From contig MU385720.1 of assembly GCA_022497155.1 (NCBI GenBank), forward strand, positions 1-64,000: DNA of 64,000 bases, written 5' to 3'. The notes under the pieces were generated by a model. The model worked only from the letters and a program-made list of their open reading frames with translations. It was not told the DNA's origin and searched no databases. Made by a program: the position numbers and the translations under genes. The DNA is from Whalleya microplaca. Its lineage: Eukaryota > Ascomycota > Sordariomycetes > Xylariales > Xylariaceae. Positions within the stretch are counted from its first letter, which is position 1. Each line of letters opens with the position of its first letter. Positions 46,223 through 56,793 of the stretch are shown here, one piece after another.

Positions 46223-46983
46223 GGTGGGCTACAATTACAACAGTCACACAGTGTTGAAATTGAAAGATATGGGCAAGGGTCGATAGAGATGTCAGTTATG
46301 AAAAAGAAAAAAGCGGAGAACAACGTGATTTAGAAGATTATTAATAAGAGCAACTGTTCGTGTGTATGTCACAGATCTCAACCACGCAGTAAGACGCAAG
46401 GGGCTTAAGGGGCTTAAAGTTGGCTAACAGCGCCACTCACACACACTCACGTGCTGAGGACTGGAATCCGCTGGTTAAGACCGGCGGGAATGATGTGACA
46501 ATTGAAGTCTACGAGAGCGCTTCGTATAAGGCCTTTACTCGAACTAATATTTGCGCATGATATGAGTTTACATTGATGGGGGCATATGTCAATAATACAC
46601 TTACCATCAACAAGCTAGAATCGGGAATAGGACATCTCTTCATCAAGATGAACCTTGACTATTCTACCGATTAGCTTCTTTTCCGCAATTCCTCAAGGGC
46701 TTCACCTTCGTCAAACTTTCTGATATAGGTACAAGGGGAATCATACGAACAACTAGCCCCCTGTTAACTACGGCATGAACACAGTAAGAGAAACGGTTGT
46801 CAGTTTGGGTAATGCTAAAATAAAAAGAATATGTTGATCACGCCGACCTCAACATCTGGGGCGTATAATGTCCTCACGTATTCGCTATCTCTTAATACTA
46901 GCCTTCATTCCCCAGACCGCCTTCCAAACAAGTCATTTTAACCATCTGCGCATATGATCAAAATCAGATATGCCGCCTATCCA
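46223..46983. other. Intergenic region
   Basis: This is the propeller gene promoter plus the 3' flank of the small gene at 46984. No gene, RNA or repeat is recognised. Confidence 0.55.
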
Positions 46984-47235
46984 TCACTTTGACTTACTCG
47001 GACCATAACCGTTGGTCTTTTGGTTCTTCGCGATCCATTCGTCAATTTTCTCCTTCTCTTCTGTAGGGTCATCGAAATAGACATCAGCCCAATCGTAGAA
47101 TATTTGGCGTATCTCTTCCTTCGTCTTTTTTATATAGGTTTCCCTTTTAGGCATAACGGACTCAATGAGTGCAGTCCTTTCCGCTCGGTCCTTACATTCA
47201 GCGATCTTCTTCTTCATTTCTTCTGTGCCAGTCAT
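46984..47235 (-). CDS. Small hypothetical protein, 83 residues
   Basis: The frame starts at an ATG with a good upstream context (CACCATGAC) and encodes a charged, mostly helical protein rich in Lys and Glu (KKKIAECKDRAERTALIESV, ETYIKKTKEEIRQIFYDWAD). The composition looks like real protein rather than chance. No family is recognised. An upstream frame at 47323-47673 on the same strand, ending before a plausible GTATTT donor, may be a leader exon or a separate decayed gene, but I could not join them in one frame. Confidence 0.4.
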   Translation of the reverse strand: MTGTEEMKKKIAECKDRAERTALIESVMPKRETYIKKTKEEIRQIFYDWADVYFDDPTEEKEKIDEWIAKNQKTNGYGPSKSK

Positions 47236-48160
47236 GGTGGAATAAGCTCGAGCTTATGTGCAGTAGAAAGTTTAGTGTGAAGGAATCTTAGACTGTGGAT
47301 TGCACGAGATGCCTAACGAAGATTAAGTTTGAGTTTTATAAAGACAAGTAGTAAGTTTTGCAATAAATACCTGTGGTGTCTCAGAGAAGTCGAATGCAAC
47401 TATGAAGCAGAATAAGTCAGCGTTCACTTGCATGGTAGGGTATAGGTTATATATTTCGAATATATCTTCGTCGGCCACCAGATCACTAAAATAGTTGCTC
47501 TTGAAGTCCCTCGATGTTTGCCTTAGACAGGCAATGAGGTGTTCTGTACAGCATGTGGTTGCTGGATGTGAAGAACTCACCAGTATGTTTTCTTGTGATG
47601 ATGTAACGTGTGTTTCAAAGTGAAGGATAAAGGCTGAGATTGAACAGGAGGAAGGGGCCTTTACGTAGTTCATATAGATGGAACAGTGACACAGACCCCA
47701 ATCACCTGTTCCTCGTTGTGAGTCACCTTCTTTTGTGACATCAACTCCAAATTATAGCAAAACACAACTGAGATCGGACTATAGAGTCGTCCTTGGTATC
47801 ACCATGTAGCGTACAAAATCAATACAACGGTAGTGAGTCAGCTTCTGACACTGAAGGTTTAAGTGTCTGGTAAGCTACCATGAGCTGTTTGCGGTAAATT
47901 CTAGTGCTGGCTACTTACTTACTTGTCTAGACATGAGTACTCTTGACTTGTCTCTATGATGTAAGTTGGCACACGCAAGATTACTAGGACACTTTGTTAC
48001 AGCTTGACTAGTGGTATTCGATGTTGATCGCATCAGGTTAGTCCCACGGTCAGGATTCGTCACATGAGTGATAGAAAAATTATATGTATGGATATTGGTA
48101 TCTTTTATAATGATCAATCTAATACTATACAAGAACTCATCACGATACAGTTCGTACATA
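47236..48160. other. Intergenic region with weak frame
   Basis: A minus-strand ATG frame at 47323-47673 (116 codons) includes a protein-like stretch (DFKSNYFSDLVADEDIFEIY) but no known motif. The rest has no feature. It ends at the MITE. Confidence 0.4.
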
Positions 48161-48663
48161 TCGAAACGGTTAAAATCACTGTGAAATTAGTTAAAACCAC
48201 TGTATAATCTCAACCTAAACCAAATATAGTCAATAGACTAGGTACGTGCACTGCGGTACTTATTTCTAACAAACATAAGTAACTTTTCTACCGGCTTGGC
48301 ATTGAACAACTCCCGCGTAACAACAATTATTGAAGCTACTACAATGGCTGAACTTATTGACTCGAACCTTTGATCGAGGACGATGACAGATAGATTAGAT
48401 TAGATAGGAGTACGTGCGCGCTTGAATTTTATTGCAGTTTTGAAGGAATTGGGACTTATTGAGTGTTGTAGTATTACCTAGTTGTGGAAAAGGTCTATAG
48501 CGCTTTAAATGACTATGGGCGGGTTGAAAATGTAAGGTATATACATTCATTTACTAGTAATAAATACTGCAAGGTAGGTAACTAGTCTATCTAGCTATAT
48601 TTGGTTTAGGTTGAGATTATATAGTGGTTTTAACCAATTTCACAGTGATTTTTACCGTTTCGG
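48161..48663. mobile_element. MITE with long terminal inverted repeats and TA flanks
   Basis: The two ends are reverse complements over about 70 bp with few mismatches (shared CTCAACCTAAACCAAATATA and AAATCACTGTGAAATT), with weaker matching to about 105 bp. Each end starts CGAAACGG and is flanked by TA, the target duplication of Tc1/mariner elements. The internal 300 bp has no transposase frame. The TIR also carries a tandem half-repeat (GTTAAAATCACTGTG and GTTAAAACCACTGTA). Tc1/mariner origin is inferred from the TA flanks only. Confidence 0.7.
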
Positions 48664-48954
48664 TACACATATAATGGTAGTCATGCGAAAATCAGTACCA
48701 AAATTAAGAATATAAATGATTTGTCATATAAGAGAATAGCCTCGAAATGTTGGTTTTAGTTTATTTGTCATCCGTAAAAGAGATGACGTTGAGTGTAAGA
48801 ATGGGTAGAAAATTTTCCCGCTGCGGTTTGAAGTATAAGTGGAATGACCGCCGACTGTGATTCTCATTTGAGCTTATTGACAAACCCAGAGATTTGTCTC
48901 AATTATTATATCATTTTATAATTTTGCATCGATCTTCTTATATGGGTACTCAAT
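48664..48954. promoter_or_regulatory. Short upstream region of the RidA-like gene
   Basis: The MITE ends only about 290 bp before the RidA-like start codon, so it sits in that gene's probable promoter. No specific site is recognised. Confidence 0.4.
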
Positions 48955-49448
48955 ATGAGTCACCTGCAGTATTACGCATACAATGGCATAGGAGTCGAGA
49001 ATCAGCAGAAATTCTGGTACAGTCAAGCGGTTCGAGTGGGTGATCGAGTTGAATGTGCAGGCCAGGGTAGGTTAACATGAATCCTAGCTTTCTGTTTACG
49101 GTCTTTGTCATAAGAAGTCTTTCGTTGCTAACAATAAGGGTTCTCAAAGGGGGTTGGGATCCTCAGACCGGTATCATTCTTACTGAGATCAACGCTCAAA
49201 TAGATCAGGCATTCAAAAATGTCGATCTCAACTTGAAGCATGCTGGTAGCAAAGGATGGTCACAAGTTTACCGCATAAACTCGTATCACATACCTCTCAA
49301 CGACGAGGCGCTGGGGGCTATGGTGCGGAATTTTAAGCTATATATGCCGGATCACCAACCTATCTGGACTTGTATCGGCGTTACACGACTCGGTTTGGAC
49401 GATATGAGGGTCGAAATCGAGGTTGTGGCTCATGACCCGAGAACTTAA
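48955..49448 (+). CDS. RidA/YjgF/UK114 family protein
   Basis: The model has two exons, 48955-49066 and 49150-49448, with an 83-bp intron (GTAGGT donor, CTCAAAG acceptor). It encodes 136 residues. The join restores VECAGQGGWDPQTG. The family motifs are YSQAVRVGDRVE, INAQIDQAFKNVDLNLKHAG, VYRINSYHI and the C-terminal IGVTRLGLDDMRVEIEVVAHD. The arginine and glutamate in MRVEIE match the ligand pocket of the family. Members form trimers, and many deaminate reactive enamine/imine intermediates; fungal members of this subgroup are poorly characterised. Cytosolic, as no signal is seen. Confidence 0.87.
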
Positions 49449-50457
49449 AAAAAAAACGTTGTCAAATGTTCAATACCCAGCTCAAGTGACGGGCTTAAAA
49501 TGGTAGTTTTATCGACATAGTCTTTTTGGAATTCGACGGGTCAATCAATCCTAACTTGCTATTGCAAGTCAAATGGTAGAAGAGCGCCATGGTCAAATTG
49601 TAGCTTCAACTAAGCGAAATAGGGGTATAAGTGCCCTAGGGCAATGTATATTGCATTATTACATACTTGAAATGCAAATTGGCGTTAATAATAATGGGAC
49701 ATAATGCAAGATAGCATTGATCTAGATAATATATATGTCCCGGGGCATGTTAGGTGTAATTGCTGTGCGGAAATTAACGGCGGCGTTTTTTGCAACAGGC
49801 CATACATTTGAGGATTTGTATAGACATTCTTTCTTCCAGTGTCATAAGAACGTAGCAGATGTAATCATAGATCTTCTAGACCCTACCGTTGTCGTGAATG
49901 TGCAATCTATTATAGTGACTACTGCAAGAAAGGGTGCCGATTTATTCTCCCTTTCCAGCTCCCTTTCCAGGTCGGCACGTGGGGCGGAGCACAAGGCTCA
50001 AAAAGTGATGGCTGTCCCACTGGAGAACGCAGTGTGCTGATATGTTCAAGTATGGTGTATGCATTAAGTTCCTGGAACTTTCACTTTTGATTCATTCGGA
50101 TCTACTGAATCAGTTGAGCACAAGTCTTGGGTTATGGCATGTCGACAAGTCGTAGTCTCCACGGCCAACCCCCTGGAGCCCAAGGTACCTATGTAGCACA
50201 TGCAATAACCATTATAATTACCAGGGAATCGTAAGGGTTCTAAACGCGATCTGATTAATTTGCTTTGCTACATGGCCTACATAAAACAAAGTCCCGTGTA
50301 CAAATCGTAGCAGTCTCATCGGTTCTCTCAACTCCATCCCTCACAGGTATAACTAATATACTTGTGTTGAGTCCATCTAACCATCCCATACGCCACAGAT
50401 GCCTCGTTGTGTATCTAGGTAGATAGCCCCCGGACGTAAACATATTTATCATCATCA
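49449..50457. other. Intergenic region
   Basis: An ATG frame at 49735-50040 (101 codons, MSRGMLGVIAVRKL...) has no recognised motif and is probably chance. An ATC trinucleotide run lies at 50448-50459. No other feature is seen. Confidence 0.5.
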
Positions 50458-51372
50458 TCACCTGATCTGGCCAGGAACCTCATAGGCAGGCAGATCGGGA
50501 TTCATCACCTGCTGCGGCTGCACATGGAAGTTCCCTGTTGGTTGAGCTGAAAGTGGCGAAGTGGATTGCGGTGCGATATGGGCCTGAGGCGGAGAAGACA
50601 TAGCTGTTTGCATACGTTGATCATATACTTGTTGGCTCTGTGGTTGTGGTTGCATCTGGAACTTCTCAGCGCCGGCAGGTGCTCCGCCCCCAGCTACACT
50701 GCCGTGGGTGGGGGTGCGGCCGGGCATAGACTTAAGGCCACCTTTGCGGTGACGATGGAGCATGACACTGTGAATTGACAGTGAAACGATATAGGTAACA
50801 CTGAATGCGTTAATATATATCTTTTGCAATTAGAGCATTCAACTCAACTTACAATTCAACGCCACCCAGACCAGCTGCCGCGGCTGAACAGGTATATGCG
50901 CTTTTACTATAGCCGAGATAGCCAAAATAATCATCGTAGTACTTGTTGTACTTGTTGTAGACGCTATAAACGGCGGAGACCGCAGCGACTGAAGAAGCCA
51001 CATTGGCGAAGGAACTTAGCCAGAAGATGACCAAGAAAATATCCAAGACAAGTATCACCCAGTAACTGAAGAGTTTCGGCAGGCGATAATGGGATGCCAG
51101 GTGGTATATACTTGTGATGAACGTTGCAATTGCCTATACATCTGTTAGAACCATGTCGTTCAGCTAGTATAATACGCTGATAGACCTACAGTGAAGATCA
51201 TCACAGCAGCTCCAGCAAATGCCAGAGATCTAAATCCAAAAGCACATAGCCCCAAACAAATGATGGCTATAAGCATCTGAATGATGCGGACAGCGATAAA
51301 ATATTTGGGGTAGAGAGGGATATGCTCTCTACCGGGAGCCCGCTCAGTCGAATAATTCGGTGACTGCTGCAT
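50458..51372 (-). CDS. MARVEL-domain four-helix membrane protein
   Basis: The model has three exons, 51372-51190, 51133-50853 and 50800-50458, with introns of 56 and 52 bp. It encodes 268 residues. Four hydrophobic segments can be read: KYFIAVRIIQMLIAIICLGL, RSLAFAGAAVMIF-AIATFI, SYWVILVLDIFLVIFWLSS and AAAAGLGGVEFVTYIVSLSI. The AGLGGVEF motif in the fourth helix is typical of fungal MARVEL proteins. The acceptor at 50801 was preferred over one at 50768 because it completes helix four. A cytosolic tail of about 100 residues is Gln/Pro-rich (QMQPQPQSQQ). The family sits in plasma membrane or cell-wall-related microdomains; the exact role is unknown. Confidence 0.82.
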
Positions 51373-53282
51373 CGTATATACTCAATAATCGAAAGTTTGG
51401 CGTATAGCAAAGTATAAACGAAGAGGAGATCAACACTCACAGCAGGATTATAATACTTTGGAAAGTCGGGAAGGGATCCAGTCTCTAATATGTGTGAATT
51501 TACAACCACCTAACCTAGTCACCTACCGAGTGAGACCATGATCCCTTATTGCCAGCCGCCAGCTTACCAAGCTTATCAGCCTGCTTCATGGCAGGCAAGT
51601 GAGGCAAAATTAAGGCAGCTAAAATACAGAAGTCAGCAACATGCTTCTTCCAGGGATGTTGCTAGTTGCAGTGGCTACTGCAAGCCATTCATACAAATCC
51701 ATATCTACACAATATACTATAGTCGTTCAAGCGTCTGCGGATAGCGTCACCCGAGACATCGAAGCCTCCAGGATGATGTGGATATATGTCTCCTCTAATC
51801 GTCGACAAAGCCCGATTTAAGTTATGATATCCTTGATTTGACAAGACTTTTGCTATCGACGACGGGCACAGGGAGAGGAGCAGTGCTGTCTGGATGGGGT
51901 AATATGGTATCTTTTCATGAGATCTCCTTTTCATAGCCCACACTGTATGGCTAGCCTGTGAAAGGCTACACTAGGCGAGAAAATCCACTATCGACCCGTA
52001 AAGGCGCCAACAATTTCAACTGTGGCAAGTACCTAGATACGCAATCTGGCAGTACAATAGCCGATACAGATACATAGTGTCTGTGCTCTAGGCTAAGCTT
52101 TGACTAGCATCGATTCAGATCTTAGTGTAACGACGCTAACCGTTTTTCAACGTGACTCCCCAGCAAGTTCACGGTTTACCAATGACCAACGCCAGACTTT
52201 ATCAGTAGCAAGAATCGTAGGAGTGAACTTCTGAATCAATGTCTTGTACCGTATAGCATGTACCTTGGCAAGTTTCTGGTGTCCATGTTCAATCATCAAC
52301 GTTACAACTGAAGCCAGCCTGAACCTTATCTACCATAACATATGTCATGTCACGCTCGACCTTTTAGACATATGGCTGGAAATTATATGTAGCAGGATTC
52401 GTTAGTAACTAGTATCTTGCGCTGAAACAGATCGTGAAGTTGCCAACAAGGTATTTGAAATTCAATCCCACTAGATGTCGAGAACTTGCCTACTAAGTAC
52501 CTATTCATTCATCGCTATGGTCACTACCGCTCTTGCGTTGGCTATTACGCCACATGCGAGGCGTGTTCCAGTGACTGCTTCAACATGTTGTGGAATATCA
52601 AACAGTTCAGGAACATCAGTAGAGCAACGATGGCTCCTTGTTTTGAGCGTGTTGTGGCGTAACGGGCAACGCAGGTACCATTCTATATTTAGTTTATTAC
52701 TTAGAACATGTCGATGGGTTAATCGAGAGCTGTGGGCATGGATATACTACACTCTATTGACGGAGTAGCATGTTCACGTCCAGTTTCTTCGTGGTGTACG
52801 CCAAGGTAAATAAAGACGCGATAAACCTAGAACCAAATATTGATAGAGGTCAACAGATCTTAATTGAGAGACCTCTCTCTCTTCTTACGGTGTTACGAGA
52901 ATTCTCTCTGGAGTATCCACTCGCTTTACATATCAGGTAATTAGAAGAAGTTGCGAATACTTTGCTTTCACACAGTCTCCACGTGTTATTGCAAGTTCAG
53001 TGTATGAGTAAGATCGGCCTCGCTTGATCTCCAAAATTGTGCTAATATCTGGAAGTTGTTCTTTTATGTGTTGCCCATGGGTTTGCAATTGCCAGCACCT
53101 GCCAATCTCTGGTATTCAACAAACCTGAATAACCAAACCATGATATTATAACAAGTCCAGCTTCATTACTATAGCAATTATTTGTATGCTTATTACAGCT
53201 TACTGTAATTTGCATTGTAGGTAAGAGCAGGCTTATTATTTCAGCTCAATTGCATTATGTCGACCATAGCCCGCCCTGATTA
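51373..53282. other. Intergenic region
   Basis: About 1.9 kb. The only frame of note is at 52475-52768, listed separately. No RNA gene, repeat or transposon is recognised. Confidence 0.5.
52475..52768 (+). CDS. Possible small secreted protein (weak)
   Basis: This ATG frame of 97 codons begins with a plausible signal peptide (TYSFIAMVTTALALA, cleavage near residue 25-29). A Cys pair follows (TASTCCGIS). After residue about 60 the sequence looks like read-through, and a GTACCA donor-like site is present. No family is recognised. It may be chance. Confidence 0.2.
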   Translation: MSRTCLLSTYSFIAMVTTALALAITPHARRVPVTASTCCGISNSSGTSVEQRWLLVLSVLWRNGQRRYHSIFSLLLRTCRWVNRELWAWIYYTLLTE

Positions 53283-53609
53283 TCACGATTGTCTGAACAT
53301 GCGTACCCAGTAGGAAAGGGCCAACGACATTTTTTCGCTTTTCATTTGGAGAGCCTTATTCGAGAGGTAGAGATCTCTCATTGAATATATAAAGCCGACA
53401 CGAGCACCTAGTCGGTTGTCGGATAGGGCCATCTCTGCAGCGCTTCTAATGGCGTAATATTGGGTGTCCGATACAGTCGGAGTGACAGCCAGGAACTGCA
53501 TGAGGGTGTTGGTATACCTCTTCTCCTGCTTCGTCGGGTTTGTTTGTGCTTCTTCGTAGTCTTGAATAGGGTCGGGCAAGTCGTTAAAGAGCTTCGCAAC
53601 GGAATCCAT
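53283..53609 (-). CDS. Small hypothetical protein, 108 residues
   Basis: The ATG-started frame has a natural-looking composition and helical pattern (MDSVAKLFNDLPDPIQDYEE, ALSDNRLGARVGFIYSMRDL). The sequence upstream is AT-rich and promoter-like. No domain is recognised and no membrane segment is seen. Function unknown; it may be part of a larger gene. Confidence 0.35.
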   Translation of the reverse strand: MDSVAKLFNDLPDPIQDYEEAQTNPTKQEKRYTNTLMQFLAVTPTVSDTQYYAIRSAAEMALSDNRLGARVGFIYSMRDLYLSNKALQMKSEKMSLALSYWVRMFRQS

Positions 53610-54826
53610 AATGATTGACTGTCGAAATTCGGGAACATATGAATAGTTTCGTCTTGTTGAATGAAAGGTGGAAAGAATTTCACCAGGACTCTATGTTCGA
53701 AATGCAAGAAGATTCTGTCGATTGAATCAATTTAAATATATTTTATTATGGTTACCTAGTCTATTCGGTCAAAGTTAACCTTGCCCCTAATAGATATGAA
53801 GTCCAGCTAAACGAGCTATAAGATAAAGCTACGAACTCTATGTGCAATTTAATCGCTGCTCACAACTAAAAGAGTCAATGATTTTTCACTTCGTGGTTTC
53901 TGGTTTTTGATCGAGTCAGAGAGAGAGAAGGTGCTTCGGAGGCTCTAGTTCACCCAGCATCGCCCTGATTTAGAGACCACTCAAATCAGATGTCCATACT
54001 CTGTGAAACAAGCACATCACGCGATTTCACTGACTTCGCCGAAGATTCGGCCGAGCACAGTGATCGGATATCGAGTTCCTCAGAGAAAGAGCTATGTATC
54101 TAAGCTCTATTTTAACCTTTATGGTGCGATATCGGAAGAGATCCATAGGGGCTGCCACCACTCCATAGTCTCAACCCGCACATGTATGGAACCAACAGCC
54201 ACGATAGTGAATGGGCTATACAAACCTTCCCTTCCCCAATGAGCGCTGAGCCTCAAAACCACTACGCCATTCACCGTTGTAACTGCCAGTTTTGTGACCT
54301 CGTGACCTTTACTATGGGTCACAATGAAACCATAATAGCCATTGTTAGGAAGCACCTGCTGTAGTCTCCCGCCCAGATGAGAGTGAATATCATCATCTTC
54401 GGCCATTCACCAATAGCGAAGCCTTCACAACGCACAGCCAACATCTGAATGGTCCGAAATAAGCTTCAATAATGGCGCGACCTATCTTTCCCAGTAAAGT
54501 ATTTAATGGCGCGGACCCGGGAACCGTCGGAGCCTCCCGCCGCCCGCCCGCCCCTTTTCCCCTTTACACTTCCACGCCACTTTACCTCATAGACACCAGC
54601 AGATATGTATCCGTTGAGTCCATGCACACACAGATACCGACTACACACACACAACACACACAGAAGAACATCAGATCCACTCGCTCATCTACTGCTCTCC
54701 TCCTATCAACCCAACACCACCAACCCCTATTCATCATCCCCTGCTGTACCTACCCACCACTACCACAAGCCAAGAAGCAACAACAAAGCAAACAACACCA
54801 AGCCAGTAGTCCACCGACGAGCAACA
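53610..54826. other. Intergenic region and leader of the SANT-domain gene
   Basis: A minus-strand ATG frame at 54119-54406 (95 codons) has no motif and is overlapped by other frames. From about 54560 the plus strand is pyrimidine- and CA-rich (CACACACACAACACACACAG near 54642), a typical fungal 5' leader. Confidence 0.45.
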
Positions 54827-54844
54827 ATGTCCAGCTCCGGCACT

Positions 54845-54899
<55 letters not shown>

Positions 54900-55495
54900 C
54901 CACCCCCTCCACCAGCAGCTCCTCCCTCCACCCCGGCCCCGGCCAACAAACCCCCCGCTGGTCCGAGATCGAGGACCGCCTGCTGACGGAGGGCGTGCGC
55001 CGCCACGGCGTCGACTCGTGGGACGCCGTCGCGAAGCTGACCTGGCTCAAGTCCGCCCCCGAGTGCGCCGCGCGCTGGCGCGAGCTCGTGCCCGCGCTGC
55101 ACGAGAGGCTGGCCGAAGAGGCCGCCGAGGTCATCCGCCACAAGGGCCCGGACTACACGCCCAAGCCCCACCAAGACCAGAGCACGGGCGAGGGGAAGCA
55201 GAAGCAGACGCACAGCCGCACGCAGCCCACGTCCCCCGAGACCGGGTCGACGACGGAGCTGGGACGCGGCCGCGAGCGCCGTAACACGGTGCCGGCTTCG
55301 CCTGCGGCTGGTGGTGGTGGCGGTCGAGGTGGCGCCCGTGGCGGCGAGAGGAGTGTCTGGAGGGCGCCGCATCCGCTGATGAACCCTGTGCCGGCGTCAC
55401 CGCCGCCGTCGAGGTCGCGTGACGAGTCGCGAGATGTGAAGCAGCAGAGAGGTCGAGATCAAGATCGAGGTCGGGGTCGGGGAAATACCGGTTGA
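54827..55495 (+). CDS. SANT/Myb-like protein with poly-Asn and RG-rich tail
   Basis: Single exon, 222 residues from the ATG at 54827 (CAACAATGTCC context). The frame is open further upstream, but that part looks like leader. Residues 7-24 are 18 consecutive asparagines encoded only by AAC. Residues about 44-92 form one Myb/SANT repeat (RWSEIEDRLLTEGVRRHGVD, SWDAVAKLTWLKSAPECAARW), with the spaced tryptophans expected. The C-terminal half is disordered, with GGGGGRGGARGG and RGRDQDRGRGRG stretches. DNA or chromatin binding and RNA contact through the RG region are inferences. The gene body is very GC-rich. Confidence 0.72.
54845..54898 (+). repeat. (AAC)18 trinucleotide microsatellite in coding sequence
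   Basis: Eighteen uninterrupted AAC codons encode the poly-Asn run of the SANT protein. Pure codon repeats like this change length easily. Confidence 0.95.
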
Positions 55496-56793
55496 CGCTG
55501 TGTTCCTCGCGCGTGGGTAGAGGAAGAGGAAGAGAGGAGAGAGGAGACCCTTGTTACCGATATGGTAGGAAGTGGATGAATGAATATATGGCATATGGGA
55601 GTTGAGAAGTACCAGCGGATGGCGACATATTAGTGTGATTTTCCTCGTTATGTAAACGAACATCAGCGGATAGATGGACTGGGATAGTGTGTCGGCGACA
55701 TACTTGTGGGCTCATTAGCATCATCGTCATCATATATGAAAATATGAGCGAGTGAAATAGCGAAAGGATTGACTTGGGCGCTTGTTATCTGCTTGCTTGA
55801 TTGTTTTTATCGCCTGTAAGATAGTGAGTAAGGAAATGAGTGAGAAAGACGATGGAAATACTTACGCTATGGCCGACTCTTATGTAGGAGGGTGGTCTTC
55901 AATTTTGACGTGAGCTCCTTCGTGACACACTCAGGGGGCTAGGACTCCAGACACAATGACCAATATAAAGAGATATAAAATTTGCGATTTTGACACATAG
56001 CGACATCGATAGGCGTACATAACAACAAATTACATTAACCAGTGATCAGCGAGTTCAGAGCGAATAGAATCATGTATTTAGACATAATTCAATTGACCCA
56101 GCGTCCTCTGCCAAGTCCCTTTACTAATGTATGCTGCTGCTGTCTATGCTACAGGAATCTGGCCCCAGTTTCTCATCCCTATTCATTCATGACCTCCCTT
56201 CCGCACAGCGCTATGGCGGCCGTCACTCATCATGTCACAGCCGTGTGAGTGCCCCTCCTCCTCTCTCCCCTGAGCCGATGAATGTAGACCCACCACCACC
56301 GCAAGGCCCGTCCTGGACATAAGCCATTGGAAGTCTCGTCCATTTGCCCCCGCCCAAGCTAAAAATGCTTTTCCCACTCTCCAGTATTTTGGACACGAGA
56401 TGTCGGTTGCAGGTCGATGAAGACAGAAGCTAAAGAAGATCCCCAACCCACCATCCTAGTTTGCTTCTTTTGCCCCATCCAGCTAAGCCATTCATGAGCG
56501 TTATTGGGGTGCCACAAAGCAGACGCTGAGGCGGAAAGACAAGAATTAAGAACAAGTATACGTATATGCAAGGCGAATAGATGCCTCGACTTTAGTCACC
56601 ACCTTTTAAAGGATAGGTACAGTAGTAGTAATACGAGCTGCGCCGGACAGCTCTACATATTTCCATCAAAGCAAAGCAAAGCTTATGGGGGTATCTGATC
56701 GAGTCCTTAGAAAAATCAATGATAATCCGGTCTTCGAACATTATAAAAGAGACGTAGCGGCGCCGGCGTCAACTTCGTGCGCTTCATGCCCTT
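55496..56793. other. Intergenic region between convergent genes
   Basis: This is 3' flanking sequence of the SANT gene and of SpaA. Short frames inside have no family features. No RNA gene is recognised. Confidence 0.55.

Noticed and set aside
49735..50040. ATG frame of 101 codons
   Set aside because: No family features, no splice structure and nothing around it to suggest a gene.
54119..54406. Minus-strand ATG frame of 95 codons
   Set aside because: It is overlapped by plus-strand frames and shows no motif; too weak to call.
54734..55372. Minus-strand frames of 127-212 codons
   Set aside because: They are antisense shadows of the SANT gene, with poly-Val/Leu produced by its AAC repeat.
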